NCBI RefSeq assembly: GCF_002798405.1
Contig: NZ_PGGV01000033.1
Location: forward strand, 62,001-126,000
Direction: 5' to 3'
Length of the DNA stretch: 64,000 bases
Origin: Glycomyces xiaoerkulensis
Lineage (GTDB): Bacteria > Actinomycetota > Actinomycetes > Mycobacteriales > Micromonosporaceae
In this document: piece by piece, positions 19,499 to 28,712 of the stretch
How positions within the stretch are numbered: position 1 is the first letter of the stretch
Layout: each line of letters starts with the position of its first letter
Made by a program: the position numbers and the translations under genes
Notes under the pieces: model-generated
Seen by the model: the letters and a program-made list of their open reading frames with translations, nothing else
What the model was told of the DNA's origin: nothing
Database searches by the model: none

Positions 19499-20221
19499 GT
19501 GCTGACATTGACGACCACCGGCGAAGGCACCGACCACCAGGCACCCGGGCACGCACTCCCGACGACGGCCGCCGACCTGCCGGCCGCCACGGTCCGGCGC
19601 CTGCCCGAGTACCTGCGCGCCCTCCACGCCCTCACCGACTCCGGGGTCGACACCGTCTCCTCCGAGACGCTCGCCGCCGCCACGGGCGTCAACTCCGCGA
19701 TGCTCCGCAAGGACCTGTCGCAACTCGGCGCCTCCGGGATGCGCGGGGTCGGCTACAACGTGGCCACGCTCGCCTCCTATATCGCCGGGGTGCTCGGTCT
19801 CACCAAATTCTCCCGCGTTGCCATCATCGGCCTCGGTCACCTGGGGCAGGCCCTCGCGCGCTACCCCGGATTCTCCGACCGCGGCTTCGCCATCGTTGGC
19901 CTCTTCGACGCCGACCCGGGCATCATAGGGAAGGACCTGGACGGGCGGGAAGTGCGCGACGTGGCGCAACTGTCCGGGGCCGTACGCGACGAAGGCATCA
20001 ACATAGGGGTGATCGCCACACCTGAGTCGGCCGCCCAACCTGTGGCCGATGTCCTCGTCCAAGCTGGTGTCACCAGCATTCTCAACTTCGCGCCATGCGT
20101 GCTCGCCGTACCCGAGGGTGTGGCGGTCCGCAAAGTCGATCTGGCCGTCGAGTTGCAGATCCTGTCCTTCCACGAACACCACAAGACGCTGAGACGTCAA
20201 CAGACGGGAACGGTGAAGTGA
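19499..20221 (+). CDS. rex: Redox-sensing transcriptional repressor Rex
   Basis: 240 residues: an N-terminal winged helix (LPEYLRALHAL...NSAMLRKDLSQLG, with GVGYNV) and a Rossmann domain with GLGHLGQALA that binds NADH/NAD+. Rex leaves its operators when NADH is high, so it couples respiratory genes to redox state. Its stop overlaps the hemA start (GTGA), so rex and the heme genes are translationally coupled. A clear Rex operator was not found just upstream. The start is GTG 19499; TTG at 19508 has a better-spaced GGAG and is an alternative. Confidence 0.95.
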   Translation: MLTLTTTGEGTDHQAPGHALPTTAADLPAATVRRLPEYLRALHALTDSGVDTVSSETLAAATGVNSAMLRKDLSQLGASGMRGVGYNVATLASYIAGVLGLTKFSRVAIIGLGHLGQALARYPGFSDRGFAIVGLFDADPGIIGKDLDGREVRDVAQLSGAVRDEGINIGVIATPESAAQPVADVLVQAGVTSILNFAPCVLAVPEGVAVRKVDLAVELQILSFHEHHKTLRRQQTGTVK

Positions 20222-21540
20222 ACCTCCTGGTAGTCGGCATTTCGCACCGCAGTGCGGCGGTCGAGACGCTGGAACGACTCGCATTGGACACCGAGGCGGG
20301 CTCGCGCCTGGCCGGCAGGCTCCTGGCCGGCGGCGACGTCCGCGAGGCCGTCGTGCTCTCCACCTGCAACCGGGTGGAGGTCTACGCCGCGGCCGCGACC
20401 TTCCACGGCGCCCTGTCGGCCATCGTCGACGAGCTCCACGACCTGTGGGGCTACGCCGATTACGAAGCGGCCCTCGATTTCGCCGCCTGCGGCTACGTCC
20501 GCCACGGCAACGACGCGGTCGCCCACGCCTTCCGCGTGGCCGCCGGGCTCGACTCGATGGTCGCCGGCGAGCCCCAGATCCTCGGGCAGTTGCGGGAGGC
20601 CTACGACGCCGCCCGTGAGCGCGATCACGTCGGCCGCCACCTGCACGACCTGTTCCAGCAGGCCCTGCGCGTCGGCAAGCGCGTCCACGCCGAGACCGAC
20701 GTCGACGCCCACGCCCCCTCGATCGTCACCGCCGCCCTGGACCTGGCCGAACGCTCGCTCGGCAGGCCGCTGCGCGAGGCCGACGCCGCCGTGGTCGGCG
20801 CCGGCGCGATGGGCGGCCTCGCCACCGCCACGCTCGCCCGCTCCGGTGCGCGCAACCTGGCCGTGGCCAACCGCGACTCCGGCCGAGCCGAGCGGCTCGC
20901 CGCCGAGTACGGCGCCCGCGCGGCCGGCGAGGAGGACCTGGCCGGTCTCGTCGCCGGGTCCGACCTGGTCGTGGCCGCCACCGCCTCGCCCCGGCCGGTC
21001 ATCGACGCGGCTGTGGTGGCGGACCGGCGCGAGCGCCTGGTGATCTGCGACCTGGCCCTGCCGCGCGACGTCGCCGAGGAGGTCGCCCGGATCGAGGGCG
21101 TGACCGTCATCGACATCGCCGAGATCCAGCGCGCCCATGCCGGCGGCGCCGGCGCCGAGACCATCGCCCAGGTCGAGCGGCTCATCGAGGAGGAGCTCAC
21201 CGCTTACACCGAGGCGCTCAAGGCCGACTCGGTGACCCCCACCGTCGCGGCCCTGCGGACGGCCGCCGCCGACATCGTCGACGCCGAGCTGGCCCGCGTC
21301 GCCCGCCGCGGCGACTTCACCGAGGACCAGCGCGCCGAGGTCGCCCGCACCGTCCACCGGGTGGTGCAGCGGCTGCTCCACGAGCCGACGGTCCGGGTCC
21401 GCGAGCTCGGCGGCCGGCCCGGGGCCCCCGATTACGCCAAGGCGCTGCGCGACCTGTTCGCCCTGGCGCCCGAAGGGCTGAGCTCACCGGACGAGGGCAC
21501 CCTCGCCGAAGCACTCAAAATCAAGCCGGAAGGGGAGTAG
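20218..21540 (+). CDS. hemA: Glutamyl-tRNA reductase
   Basis: 440 residues. It reduces glutamyl-tRNA(Glu) to glutamate-1-semialdehyde, the committed step of C5-pathway heme synthesis. Visible are GISHRSAAVETLE, the active-site Cys in VVLSTCNRVEVY, GEPQILGQLREAY, the NADPH-binding GAGAMGGLATATL and the C-terminal dimerisation helices. The GTG at 20218 overlaps the rex stop by four bases. hemL is not in the window. Confidence 0.96.
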   Translation: MNLLVVGISHRSAAVETLERLALDTEAGSRLAGRLLAGGDVREAVVLSTCNRVEVYAAAATFHGALSAIVDELHDLWGYADYEAALDFAACGYVRHGNDAVAHAFRVAAGLDSMVAGEPQILGQLREAYDAARERDHVGRHLHDLFQQALRVGKRVHAETDVDAHAPSIVTAALDLAERSLGRPLREADAAVVGAGAMGGLATATLARSGARNLAVANRDSGRAERLAAEYGARAAGEEDLAGLVAGSDLVVAATASPRPVIDAAVVADRRERLVICDLALPRDVAEEVARIEGVTVIDIAEIQRAHAGGAGAETIAQVERLIEEELTAYTEALKADSVTPTVAALRTAAADIVDAELARVARRGDFTEDQRAEVARTVHRVVQRLLHEPTVRVRELGGRPGAPDYAKALRDLFALAPEGLSSPDEGTLAEALKIKPEGE

Positions 21541-21545
21541 CGGCC

Positions 21546-22487
21546 GTGATCCGAGTCGGCACCCGGGGATCGAAACTCGCGATGGCGCAGAGCCGGCTGG
21601 TCGCCGACGAGCTCGCCCGCGTCTCGGGCGAGGAGGTCGAACTGGTCCGGATCAAGACCACCGGGGACGGCTCGAGCGCCCCGGTCGCCCAGCTCGGCGT
21701 CGGCGTCTTCGTCAACCAGCTCCGCGAGGAACTCGAGCGCGAGACCATCGACATCGCCGTCCACTCCTACAAGGACCTGCCCACCGCTCAGCCCGACCAC
21801 CTGGTCGTGAGCGTTCCGGGCCGGGCCGACCCGCGCGACGTCCTCATCGCGGCCGAGGACCGCGCCCTCGCCGAGCTGCCCGACGGCGCCCGCATCGGCA
21901 CCGGGTCGCCGCGGCGGATGGCGCAGCTTCGCGCGCTCGGACGCGGCTTCGACTGCGTCCCGATCCGCGGCAACATCGACACGCGCATCGGCCGGGTCGG
22001 CCGCGACCTCGACGCGGTGGTCCTCGCCTCGGCGGGCCTGAGCCGCGCCGGGCGCGAGGGCGAGGTCAGCGAATTTCTGGACCCGTTGGTGATGCTTCCC
22101 GCTCCCGCACAAGGGGCACTGGCGGTCGAATGCCGCAAAGCGGACAAGACATCTGCGCGTATTTCGAGTATGCTCAACGACCGGTACTCACAAGCCGCGG
22201 TCGCGGCCGAACGCGGCCTTCTGGAACGCCTCGAAGCCGGATGCAGCGCACCCGTCGCCGCACTCGCCGACGTCTCGGAGGGCTCATCGCCCGGTCAGAT
22301 CGACTTGTACCTGCGTGGGGCGGCCTTCGCTGTCGACGGCAGCGCGTTCGAGCGGCTTTCGACCACTGCGACGCTCACCGACGCCGCGGAGGCGGATCCG
22401 GCGGCCGAGGCCGCCGCTGTGGGCAGGGCACTGGCCGGGGACTTGCTGAACAACGGTGCCGAGCAACTATTGAAGTCAGACCTTTAG
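21546..22487 (+). CDS. hemC: Porphobilinogen deaminase (hydroxymethylbilane synthase)
   Basis: 313 residues. It joins four porphobilinogens into hydroxymethylbilane. Motifs are GTRGSKLAMAQS, HSYKDLP, GTGSPRRMAQL, and LEAGCSAPVAA, whose Cys holds the dipyrromethane cofactor. The GTG at 21546 lies five bases past the hemA stop and has AGGGGAG upstream. Confidence 0.96.
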   Translation: MIRVGTRGSKLAMAQSRLVADELARVSGEEVELVRIKTTGDGSSAPVAQLGVGVFVNQLREELERETIDIAVHSYKDLPTAQPDHLVVSVPGRADPRDVLIAAEDRALAELPDGARIGTGSPRRMAQLRALGRGFDCVPIRGNIDTRIGRVGRDLDAVVLASAGLSRAGREGEVSEFLDPLVMLPAPAQGALAVECRKADKTSARISSMLNDRYSQAAVAAERGLLERLEAGCSAPVAALADVSEGSSPGQIDLYLRGAAFAVDGSAFERLSTTATLTDAAEADPAAEAAAVGRALAGDLLNNGAEQLLKSDL

Positions 22488-22513
22488 CTCAGACGATTGT
22501 TGATGGAGAGAAC

Positions 22514-24094
22514 ATGACCGGTGCCCGTAAGCTGGTTGGCCGCGTACGATTCGTCGGGACCGGCCCAGGCGATCCGGGACTGCTGACCAAGCGCGCCCTC
22601 GACGCCATCACCGAGGCCGACCGCGTCTACTACGACCGGTCGATGCCGCAGTCGCTGCTCGAGGCCGCCAAAGAACTCACCGGCGACGAAGGCAGGCTCA
22701 GACTCATCGAGTCCTCCCCGGGCGACCAGGGCAAGCTGATGGCCGCCGCCGCCCGCGACGGCGAGAACATCGCCCGCCTTCTGGTCGGCGACGCCTATCC
22801 GAACCGCCTGGCCAAGGCCGAGATCAGGGCCGCCGGCGCCGAAGGGGCCCGCTTCGAGGTCATCCCGGGCATGAGCCACGCCCAGGCCGTCGGCGTCTAC
22901 GCCGGCATGCCGCCGGGCGAGATCCGCACCGTCATCGACATCGACGACATCGCCTCCCTGGAGCCGCAGGCCCTCGCCGACGCGGTCAAGCGCGGCAGCC
23001 TGACGGTCACCGCCGACGTCTCCGACCTCTCGAGCCTCCGCGACATCCTCCTGGCCGGCGGCGTCCTGGGCGAGACCCCCGTGGCCGTCACCGGCGACGC
23101 GACCGGCGAGACCGAGTACACCACGACCTCGTCGGTCGACACCTTCGTGGAGGCCGCGCTGGGCTACGCCGGGCAGGTGGTGCTCACCATCGGCCCCGGC
23201 GTCGACGAGCGGGCCGACCTCGCCTGGTGGGAGTCCCGGCCGCTGTACGGCTGGAAGGTGCTCATCCCGCGCACCAAGGAGCAGGCGGGGGTCATGTCCG
23301 AGCGCCTGCGGGCGTACGGTGCGATCCCCTGCGAGGTCCCGACCATCGCCGTCGAGCCGCCGCGCACCCCGGCCCAGATGGAACGGTCCATCAAGGGTCT
23401 GGTCGACGGCCGCTACGCCTGGATCGTGTTCACCAGCCAGAACTCGGTGAGGGCGATCTGGGAGAAGTTCAAGGAGCACGGCCTGGACGCCCGGGCCTTC
23501 GGCGGCATCAAGATCGCCTGCATAGGCGAGGCCACCGCCGATAAGGTCCGCGCCTTCGGAGTCGAGCCGGAACTGCTGCCTTCGGGCCAGCAGTCCTCCG
23601 AGGGTCTGCTCGAGGTCTTCCCGCCGCACGACCCGGTGCTCGACATGGTCGGGCGGGTGCTGCTGCCGCGCGCCGACATCGCCACCGAGACCCTGGTGCA
23701 GGGCCTGAGCGAGCGCGGCTGGGAGGTCGACGACGTCACCGCCTACCGGACCGTCCGCGCCTCGCCGCCGGCGGCCGAGATCCGCGACGCCATAAAGTCG
23801 GGCGGCTTCGACGCGGTGCTGTTCACCTCGTCCTCGACGGTGCGCAACCTCGTCGGCATCGCCGGCAAGCCGCACCAGCGCACGGTGGTGGCCACCATCG
23901 GCCCGGCCACCGCCGACACCGCCTCGGAGTTCGGGCTGCGCGTCGACGCCAAGCCCGAGCTCGCCTCGGTGCCCGACCTGATCGAATCGCTCGCCGAGTA
24001 CGCCGTGGAGTTGCGCAAGCGCCTCGCCGAGGGTCCGATCAAGACCCGGCGCGGCCAGAAGGTCCAGGGGCCCACGGCGTTGAGGTTCCGCTAG
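22514..24094 (+). CDS. hemD: Uroporphyrinogen-III synthase fused to a diverged methyltransferase domain
   Basis: 526 residues in two parts. Residues 1-245 resemble uroporphyrinogen-III methyltransferase ([29 protein letters not shown]), but the conserved GGDPFVFGRG loop is replaced by [11 protein letters not shown], so methyl transfer is doubtful. Residues about 250-505 form a HemD domain ([41 protein letters not shown]), which closes the tetrapyrrole ring. Such fusions are usual in actinobacterial heme clusters. ATG at 22514 with TGGAGAG upstream. Confidence 0.92.
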   Translation: MTGARKLVGRVRFVGTGPGDPGLLTKRALDAITEADRVYYDRSMPQSLLEAAKELTGDEGRLRLIESSPGDQGKLMAAAARDGENIARLLVGDAYPNRLAKAEIRAAGAEGARFEVIPGMSHAQAVGVYAGMPPGEIRTVIDIDDIASLEPQALADAVKRGSLTVTADVSDLSSLRDILLAGGVLGETPVAVTGDATGETEYTTTSSVDTFVEAALGYAGQVVLTIGPGVDERADLAWWESRPLYGWKVLIPRTKEQAGVMSERLRAYGAIPCEVPTIAVEPPRTPAQMERSIKGLVDGRYAWIVFTSQNSVRAIWEKFKEHGLDARAFGGIKIACIGEATADKVRAFGVEPELLPSGQQSSEGLLEVFPPHDPVLDMVGRVLLPRADIATETLVQGLSERGWEVDDVTAYRTVRASPPAAEIRDAIKSGGFDAVLFTSSSTVRNLVGIAGKPHQRTVVATIGPATADTASEFGLRVDAKPELASVPDLIESLAEYAVELRKRLAEGPIKTRRGQKVQGPTALRFR

Positions 24095-24116
24095 ACGACG
24101 AATGGAGACGACCGCA

Positions 24117-25109
24117 GTGCCGAGCGATGCTCCCGGGCAGTTCCCGACGATCCGTCCGAGGAGGCTGCGCCGCACTGCGGCCCTCCGCCGCCTGGTCGCC
24201 GAGACCCGCGTGCACCCCTCCGACCTGGTCCTGCCGCTGTTCGTCAAGGAGGGCCTGCGCGAGCCGCGGCCGATCGCGTCCATGCCCGGGGTCTACCAGC
24301 ACACCGTGGCCTCGGCCCGCAAGCTCGCGGTCGAAGCGGTCCGAGTCGGCATCGGCGGTCTCATGCCCTTCGGCATCCCCGAGCGCCGCGACGCGAGCGG
24401 CTCGGGCGCGACCGACCCGGACGGGATCCTGAACGTGACCACCCGCGCCCTGCGCGAGGAGATCCACGACGACCTGGTGCTCATCCCGGACCTGTGCCTG
24501 GACGAGTTCACCGACCACGGCCACTGCGGGGTGCCGGCCGATGACGGCACCGTCGACAACGACGCCACCCTCGAGCGGTACGCCGAGATGGGGCTGCACC
24601 TGGCCGATGCCGGGGCCGACCTGCTCGGCGCCTCGGGCATGATGGACGGCCAGATCGGCCACGTCCGCGCCGTGCTCGACCGCGCGGGCCGGACCGGAAC
24701 GGGCCTGCTGGCTTACGCCGCCAAGTACTCCAGCGCCTTCTACGGCCCGTTCCGCGAGGCGGTCGAGTCCCAGTTGAGCGGCGACCGCCGCACCTACCAG
24801 CAGGACCCGCCGAACGCGGTCGAGGCGGTCCGCGAGATCGACCTGGACGTGGCCGAGGGCGCCGACATCGTCATGGTCAAACCCGCGCTGCCCTATCTGG
24901 ACATCGTGGCGGCCGCGGCCGAGCGTTCACCGGTCCCGGTGGCCGCTTACCACATCAGCGGCGAGTACGCCCAGATCTGCGCCGCCGCCGAGCAGGGGTG
25001 GATCGACAGGGACGCGGCGGTCCTGGAGTCGCTGACCTCGATCAAGCGGGCAGGCGCCGGCATCGTCGCCACCTACGCCGCGCTCGAGGCGGCGCGCCTG
25101 CTCGCCTAG
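24117..25109 (+). CDS. hemB: Delta-aminolevulinic acid dehydratase (porphobilinogen synthase)
   Basis: Condenses two aminolevulinates to porphobilinogen. The motifs are [11 protein letters not shown], the catalytic Lys in [16 protein letters not shown], and the second Lys in [25 protein letters not shown] contains the metal-site region. The GTG at 24117 is chosen because GGAGA lies eight bases before it; an in-frame ATG at 24102 has no ribosome site. It ends the rex-hem unit. Confidence 0.95.
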   Translation: MPSDAPGQFPTIRPRRLRRTAALRRLVAETRVHPSDLVLPLFVKEGLREPRPIASMPGVYQHTVASARKLAVEAVRVGIGGLMPFGIPERRDASGSGATDPDGILNVTTRALREEIHDDLVLIPDLCLDEFTDHGHCGVPADDGTVDNDATLERYAEMGLHLADAGADLLGASGMMDGQIGHVRAVLDRAGRTGTGLLAYAAKYSSAFYGPFREAVESQLSGDRRTYQQDPPNAVEAVREIDLDVAEGADIVMVKPALPYLDIVAAAAERSPVPVAAYHISGEYAQICAAAEQGWIDRDAAVLESLTSIKRAGAGIVATYAALEAARLLA

Positions 25110-25110
25110 A

Positions 25111-25131
25111 CGTTCGGGGGCCGGACGAACG
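25111..25131. terminator. Weak hairpin between hemB and the aldo/keto reductase gene
   Basis: CGTTCG and CGAACG pair around a GC-rich loop, between two convergent genes. No T run follows on either strand. Confidence 0.35.
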
Positions 25132-25142
25132 GTCCCCCTCGA

Positions 25143-26198
<1,056 letters not shown>

Positions 26199-26286
26199 GA
26201 CCGTCTCCTTCTAATGGTTCTATGGTTCCGTTTAGGTGGCGACTAAGCTAGCTCGAAAGAGCCGTAAACGCAACTGGAGTTCCGTT

Positions 26287-26910
26287 ATGAGTGTCGAGCT
26301 GCCCGAACCGGGGACCGTCCGGCCCGGAGGCAGGACCGCCCGGGTCCGTTCGGCCGTACTGCGCGCCGCGGCCGAAGCACTGGTGGACCGGGGTTTCGGC
26401 CGCATCGACCTGCCCGACATCGCCCGCCGGGCCGAGGTGGGCAAGACCACCGTCTACCGCCGCTGGGGGAGCGTCGCGGGCGTTGTGGCCGACCTGCTCG
26501 CCGAGATGGCCTCGGACTCCGAACCGCGAGCTGACACCGGCTCGCTCGGCGGCGACCTGGCCGCGCTGGCGCACCTGATCCGGCGCACCTTCGCCGACCC
26601 GCTGCACGGCCCGCTGTTCAAGGCCGTCATCGCCGCCGCCACCTGCGACGCCGAGGCCGCCGAGGCGCTCGGCCGGTTCTACCGGACGCGGGCGGCCGAG
26701 TGGGAGCCGTGCATTGAACGCGCCCGCGAGCGCGGGGAGGTCCCGGCCGGGACCGACGCCGCCGAGGTGATCGAGGCCGTGTCGGGCCCGCTGTACTACC
26801 GGCTGCTGGCCACCGGCAAGCCGGTCGACCCGGCGGCGGCCGACCGGGCCGCCGCGGCCGCGCTGGAGGCCGCCGCGGCCGGTATCTTCTCCTCGACCGC
26901 CGAGGGGTGA
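26287..26910 (+). CDS. TetR-family transcriptional regulator
   Basis: 207 residues. The N-terminal helix-turn-helix reads LVDRGFGRIDLPDIARRAEVGKTT-YRRWGS in pattern, with the usual TTVYRRW recognition helix; the C-terminal ligand domain is Ala-rich. ATG at 26287 has GGAG seven bases upstream. It is divergent from the aldo/keto reductase gene, so control of that gene and of itself is likely. CGTTTA and TAAACG arms at 26229 and 26265 are a possible operator. Confidence 0.9.
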   Translation: MSVELPEPGTVRPGGRTARVRSAVLRAAAEALVDRGFGRIDLPDIARRAEVGKTTVYRRWGSVAGVVADLLAEMASDSEPRADTGSLGGDLAALAHLIRRTFADPLHGPLFKAVIAAATCDAEAAEALGRFYRTRAAEWEPCIERARERGEVPAGTDAAEVIEAVSGPLYYRLLATGKPVDPAAADRAAAAALEAAAAGIFSSTAEG

Positions 26911-26932
26911 ACACGTCGCCGGCCGGGTCGCG

Positions 26933-27029
26933 CTAGCCGGGCGGGCCCTCTCCGATCGCTGGGGCGATGTAGGCGTGGAGCGCGCGCTCGAGCTCGGCGG
27001 TCACCTCGGGCAGGTCGTCGGTGGCGTCC
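26933..27029 (-). pseudogene. Duplicated C-terminal fragment of a TetR regulator gene
   Basis: Minus-strand reading gives the last 31 or so codons of the TetR gene at 27985-28614, ending in GEGPPG and a TAG at 26933-26935. The frame is intact but there is no N-terminal part. It matches the true gene at 87 of 92 bases. The upstream side breaks off exactly where the transposase stump begins. Confidence 0.85.
26938..27029. repeat. 92-bp direct repeat, left copy
   Basis: Aligns with 27990-28081 in the same orientation with five mismatches and no gap (offset 1052). The two copies bracket the transposase stump and the VapBC genes. Confidence 0.9.
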
Positions 27030-27193
27030 GGCGGTGGGTGGTAGAACGGACCTTCGCCTGGACCACCGACCGGCGTCGCAACGCCCGCGAATGCGAGCGC
27101 CTCGCCATCCACTCGGAATCATTCGTGTACTGGGCCGGCGTCCTCACCAGGACCCGCCGACTCTCCAAGATGGGTTGAAGGACTGCTTCTTAG
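27029..27193 (+). mobile_element. IS5-type transposase stump with right end
   Basis: Codons 27029-27178 encode a typical IS5-family transposase C-terminus: RRWVVERTFAW, then RRRNARECERL, SFVYWAGVLTRTRRL and a stop. The DDE catalytic core is missing. The stop runs into TTGAAGGACTGCTTCTTAG (27175-27193), which resembles the terminal repeat of such elements. The left boundary is the TetR fragment, so the rest of the element was deleted. It is inactive. Confidence 0.8.
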
Positions 27194-27255
27194 GCTCCGG
27201 CGCACCGCACTCCCGGATAAGCGGTGGTCCGAGGCGCCCGACGGCCGGTCTCCGG

Positions 27256-27669
27256 TCAAGCGGCCGGGAGGCTGTGGGAGATGCGCTGCTGCTCTAGCTG
27301 GGGGAACAGTCGCGCGGCTGCGATGAAGTCCTTGTCCTCGTGCAGGACGATGAGCTTGAGCTGCATCGCGATCGCGGCTACCAGGAAGTCGGCGACGCTG
27401 AGCATGTTGTGCATGGAGTGCTTCGCCAGATCCCGACGCATTGCCGCGACGTAATCCCAGGTGCTCGATGGTTCGGCCACACACGGGTGCTCGGTGCAAA
27501 GGCGCTCTTCGACCTCGGAGAAAGTGCTGGTCCGAGACATGGTGAGCGTCTCGGTGAATACCGGCTCGCATCCGGCGATGAGTCCTGAGTCAGCGGCGTC
27601 GTTCCATCGGGGGTCGACCTGGAACCGGATGATGCGGACCAATGCGCTCGTGTCCGCGAGGTAGGTCAC
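27256..27669 (-). CDS. vapC: PIN-domain ribonuclease toxin (VapC family)
   Basis: 137 residues. The PIN acidic residues are D6 in YLADTSAL, E40 in FTETL, D94 in VADFLVAA and D112/D114 in HEDKDF; they bind Mg2+ and cleave RNA. GTG start at 27669 overlaps the antitoxin stop (GTGA). With the antitoxin it forms a type II toxin-antitoxin pair. It sits in the repeat-bracketed insert, which suggests acquisition. Confidence 0.92.
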   Translation of the reverse strand: MTYLADTSALVRIIRFQVDPRWNDAADSGLIAGCEPVFTETLTMSRTSTFSEVEERLCTEHPCVAEPSSTWDYVAAMRRDLAKHSMHNMLSVADFLVAAIAMQLKLIVLHEDKDFIAAARLFPQLEQQRISHSLPAA

Positions 27670-27857
27670 TGGTCGAGCTCCTCATACAGGTCCCAGTCGA
27701 AGCCGTCTTCGGCGGCGATCTGCTGGAGCCGCTCCCGGGCCTCTCTCCGTTCTTCGCGGGTAGTGGTGACCAGCGATCGCAGATACGCGACCCGTTCCGC
27801 CTCGGAGCCGAAGAGCTCCGGGAGCTCGCTGAGAGCATCATGTTTGACCGTGGTCAT
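27666..27857 (-). CDS. vapB: Antitoxin of the VapBC pair
   Basis: 63 residues: an N-terminal short strand (TTVKHDAL) and a charged helical tail ending in DGFDWDLYEELDQ, the sort of Trp/acid C-terminus that binds a PIN toxin. It has a strong ribosome site (GGAGGAG) and overlaps vapC by four bases. The N-terminal DNA-binding part is too short to classify with certainty. Confidence 0.85.
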   Translation of the reverse strand: MTTVKHDALSELPELFGSEAERVAYLRSLVTTTREERREARERLQQIAAEDGFDWDLYEELDQ

Positions 27858-27984
27858 CCGATCTCCTCCGCTGGTGAACTGTTTCGAACCTCAAGCGCAC
27901 TGGCCGATACCGGCGGACAGCGAAAACTAGGAGCTCTCGGCGTGTTCCGTGCGTCGGTGCGGCCCCCGCCGTGAAGTCGGAGCG

Positions 27985-28614
27985 TCACTCGGGCGGGCCC
28001 TCCCCGATCGCCGGGGCGAGGTAGGCGTGGAGCGCGCGCTTGAGTTCGGCGGTCACCTCGGGCAGGTCGTCGGTGGCGTCCATGACCAGCGGGAGCAGCC
28101 CTCGGAAGAGGTGGACGGCCACCTGGGCGGTGAGCGCCCGCTTCGCGGGCGGCAGATCGGGGGCGCGAGCCTCGAGAATCGCGTCGATCCGCTCGAACAT
28201 CACCCGCTGCGCGGGCCGCTTGGCCCCGGCCAGCTCGGGGGAGAGGTCCGGGTCGGCCAGGAGGGCGTAGAAGGCCGGGTGCGCGCGGTCGAAGGCGATC
28301 AGGGGGTCGATCACGCGGTCCAGCATCCGGTCCAGCGGCAGCTTCGCCACCTCCGGGGCGAAGGCCGCCCCGTGCGCCTCGCGCAGGCGCTCCACGTAGC
28401 GGGCCATCAGGGACTCGGCGATCGCCTCCTTGTTCTCGAAGAACTGGTAGAGCGTGCCCGGTGACGCACCGGCCCGGGCGGCGATCGCGTTCGTCGTGGC
28501 GCCGGTGAACCCCCGCTCGGCGAAGACCTCGGCGGCGGCGTCCAGGAGTTCGGCCATGCGCTTCCGGCCCCGCGCCTGCCGCTTCCGCGGCGACTTCGGT
28601 GTGTCTCCGGTCAC
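27985..28614 (-). CDS. TetR-family regulator of the adjacent MMPL exporter
   Basis: 209 residues. Recognition region: AEVFAERGFTGATTNAIAA and GTLYQFFENKEAIAESL. The C-terminal domain is of the QacR/AcrR-like helical type. The GTG at 28614 has GAGGGAAG just upstream. It is divergent from the MMPL gene, and two identical palindromic sites lie between them, a classic repressor-exporter arrangement. The ligand is unknown. Its 3' end is duplicated at 26938-27029. Confidence 0.92.
   Translation of the reverse strand: MTGDTPKSPRKRQARGRKRMAELLDAAAEVFAERGFTGATTNAIAARAGASPGTLYQFFENKEAIAESLMARYVERLREAHGAAFAPEVAKLPLDRMLDRVIDPLIAFDRAHPAFYALLADPDLSPELAGAKRPAQRVMFERIDAILEARAPDLPPAKRALTAQVAVHLFRGLLPLVMDATDDLPEVTAELKRALHAYLAPAIGEGPPE
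27990..28081. repeat. 92-bp direct repeat, right copy
   Basis: The original copy, inside the 3' end of the TetR gene. See 26938-27029 for the left copy. Confidence 0.9.
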
Positions 28615-28639
28615 GAATCTTCCCTCGGTCTCGATGAAC

Positions 28640-28655
28640 ACGAGCAACTGCTCGT
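28640..28655. promoter_or_regulatory. TetR operator 1
   Basis: ACGAGCAACTGCTCGT, a palindrome apart from its two central bases, between the TetR and MMPL genes. The core CGAGCAACTGCTCG is repeated exactly at 28667-28680. Confidence 0.8.
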
Positions 28656-28665
28656 ATTTTTAAAT

Positions 28666-28681
28666 GCGAGCAACTGCTCGC
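28666..28681. promoter_or_regulatory. TetR operator 2
   Basis: GCGAGCAACTGCTCGC, the second copy of the same palindrome. The centres of the two sites are 26 bases apart with an A/T-rich ATTTTTAAAT between, likely promoter DNA for both genes. Confidence 0.8.
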
Positions 28682-28712
28682 GTTTTCAGTCTACTTCGGC
28701 CGGGAGACCCGC

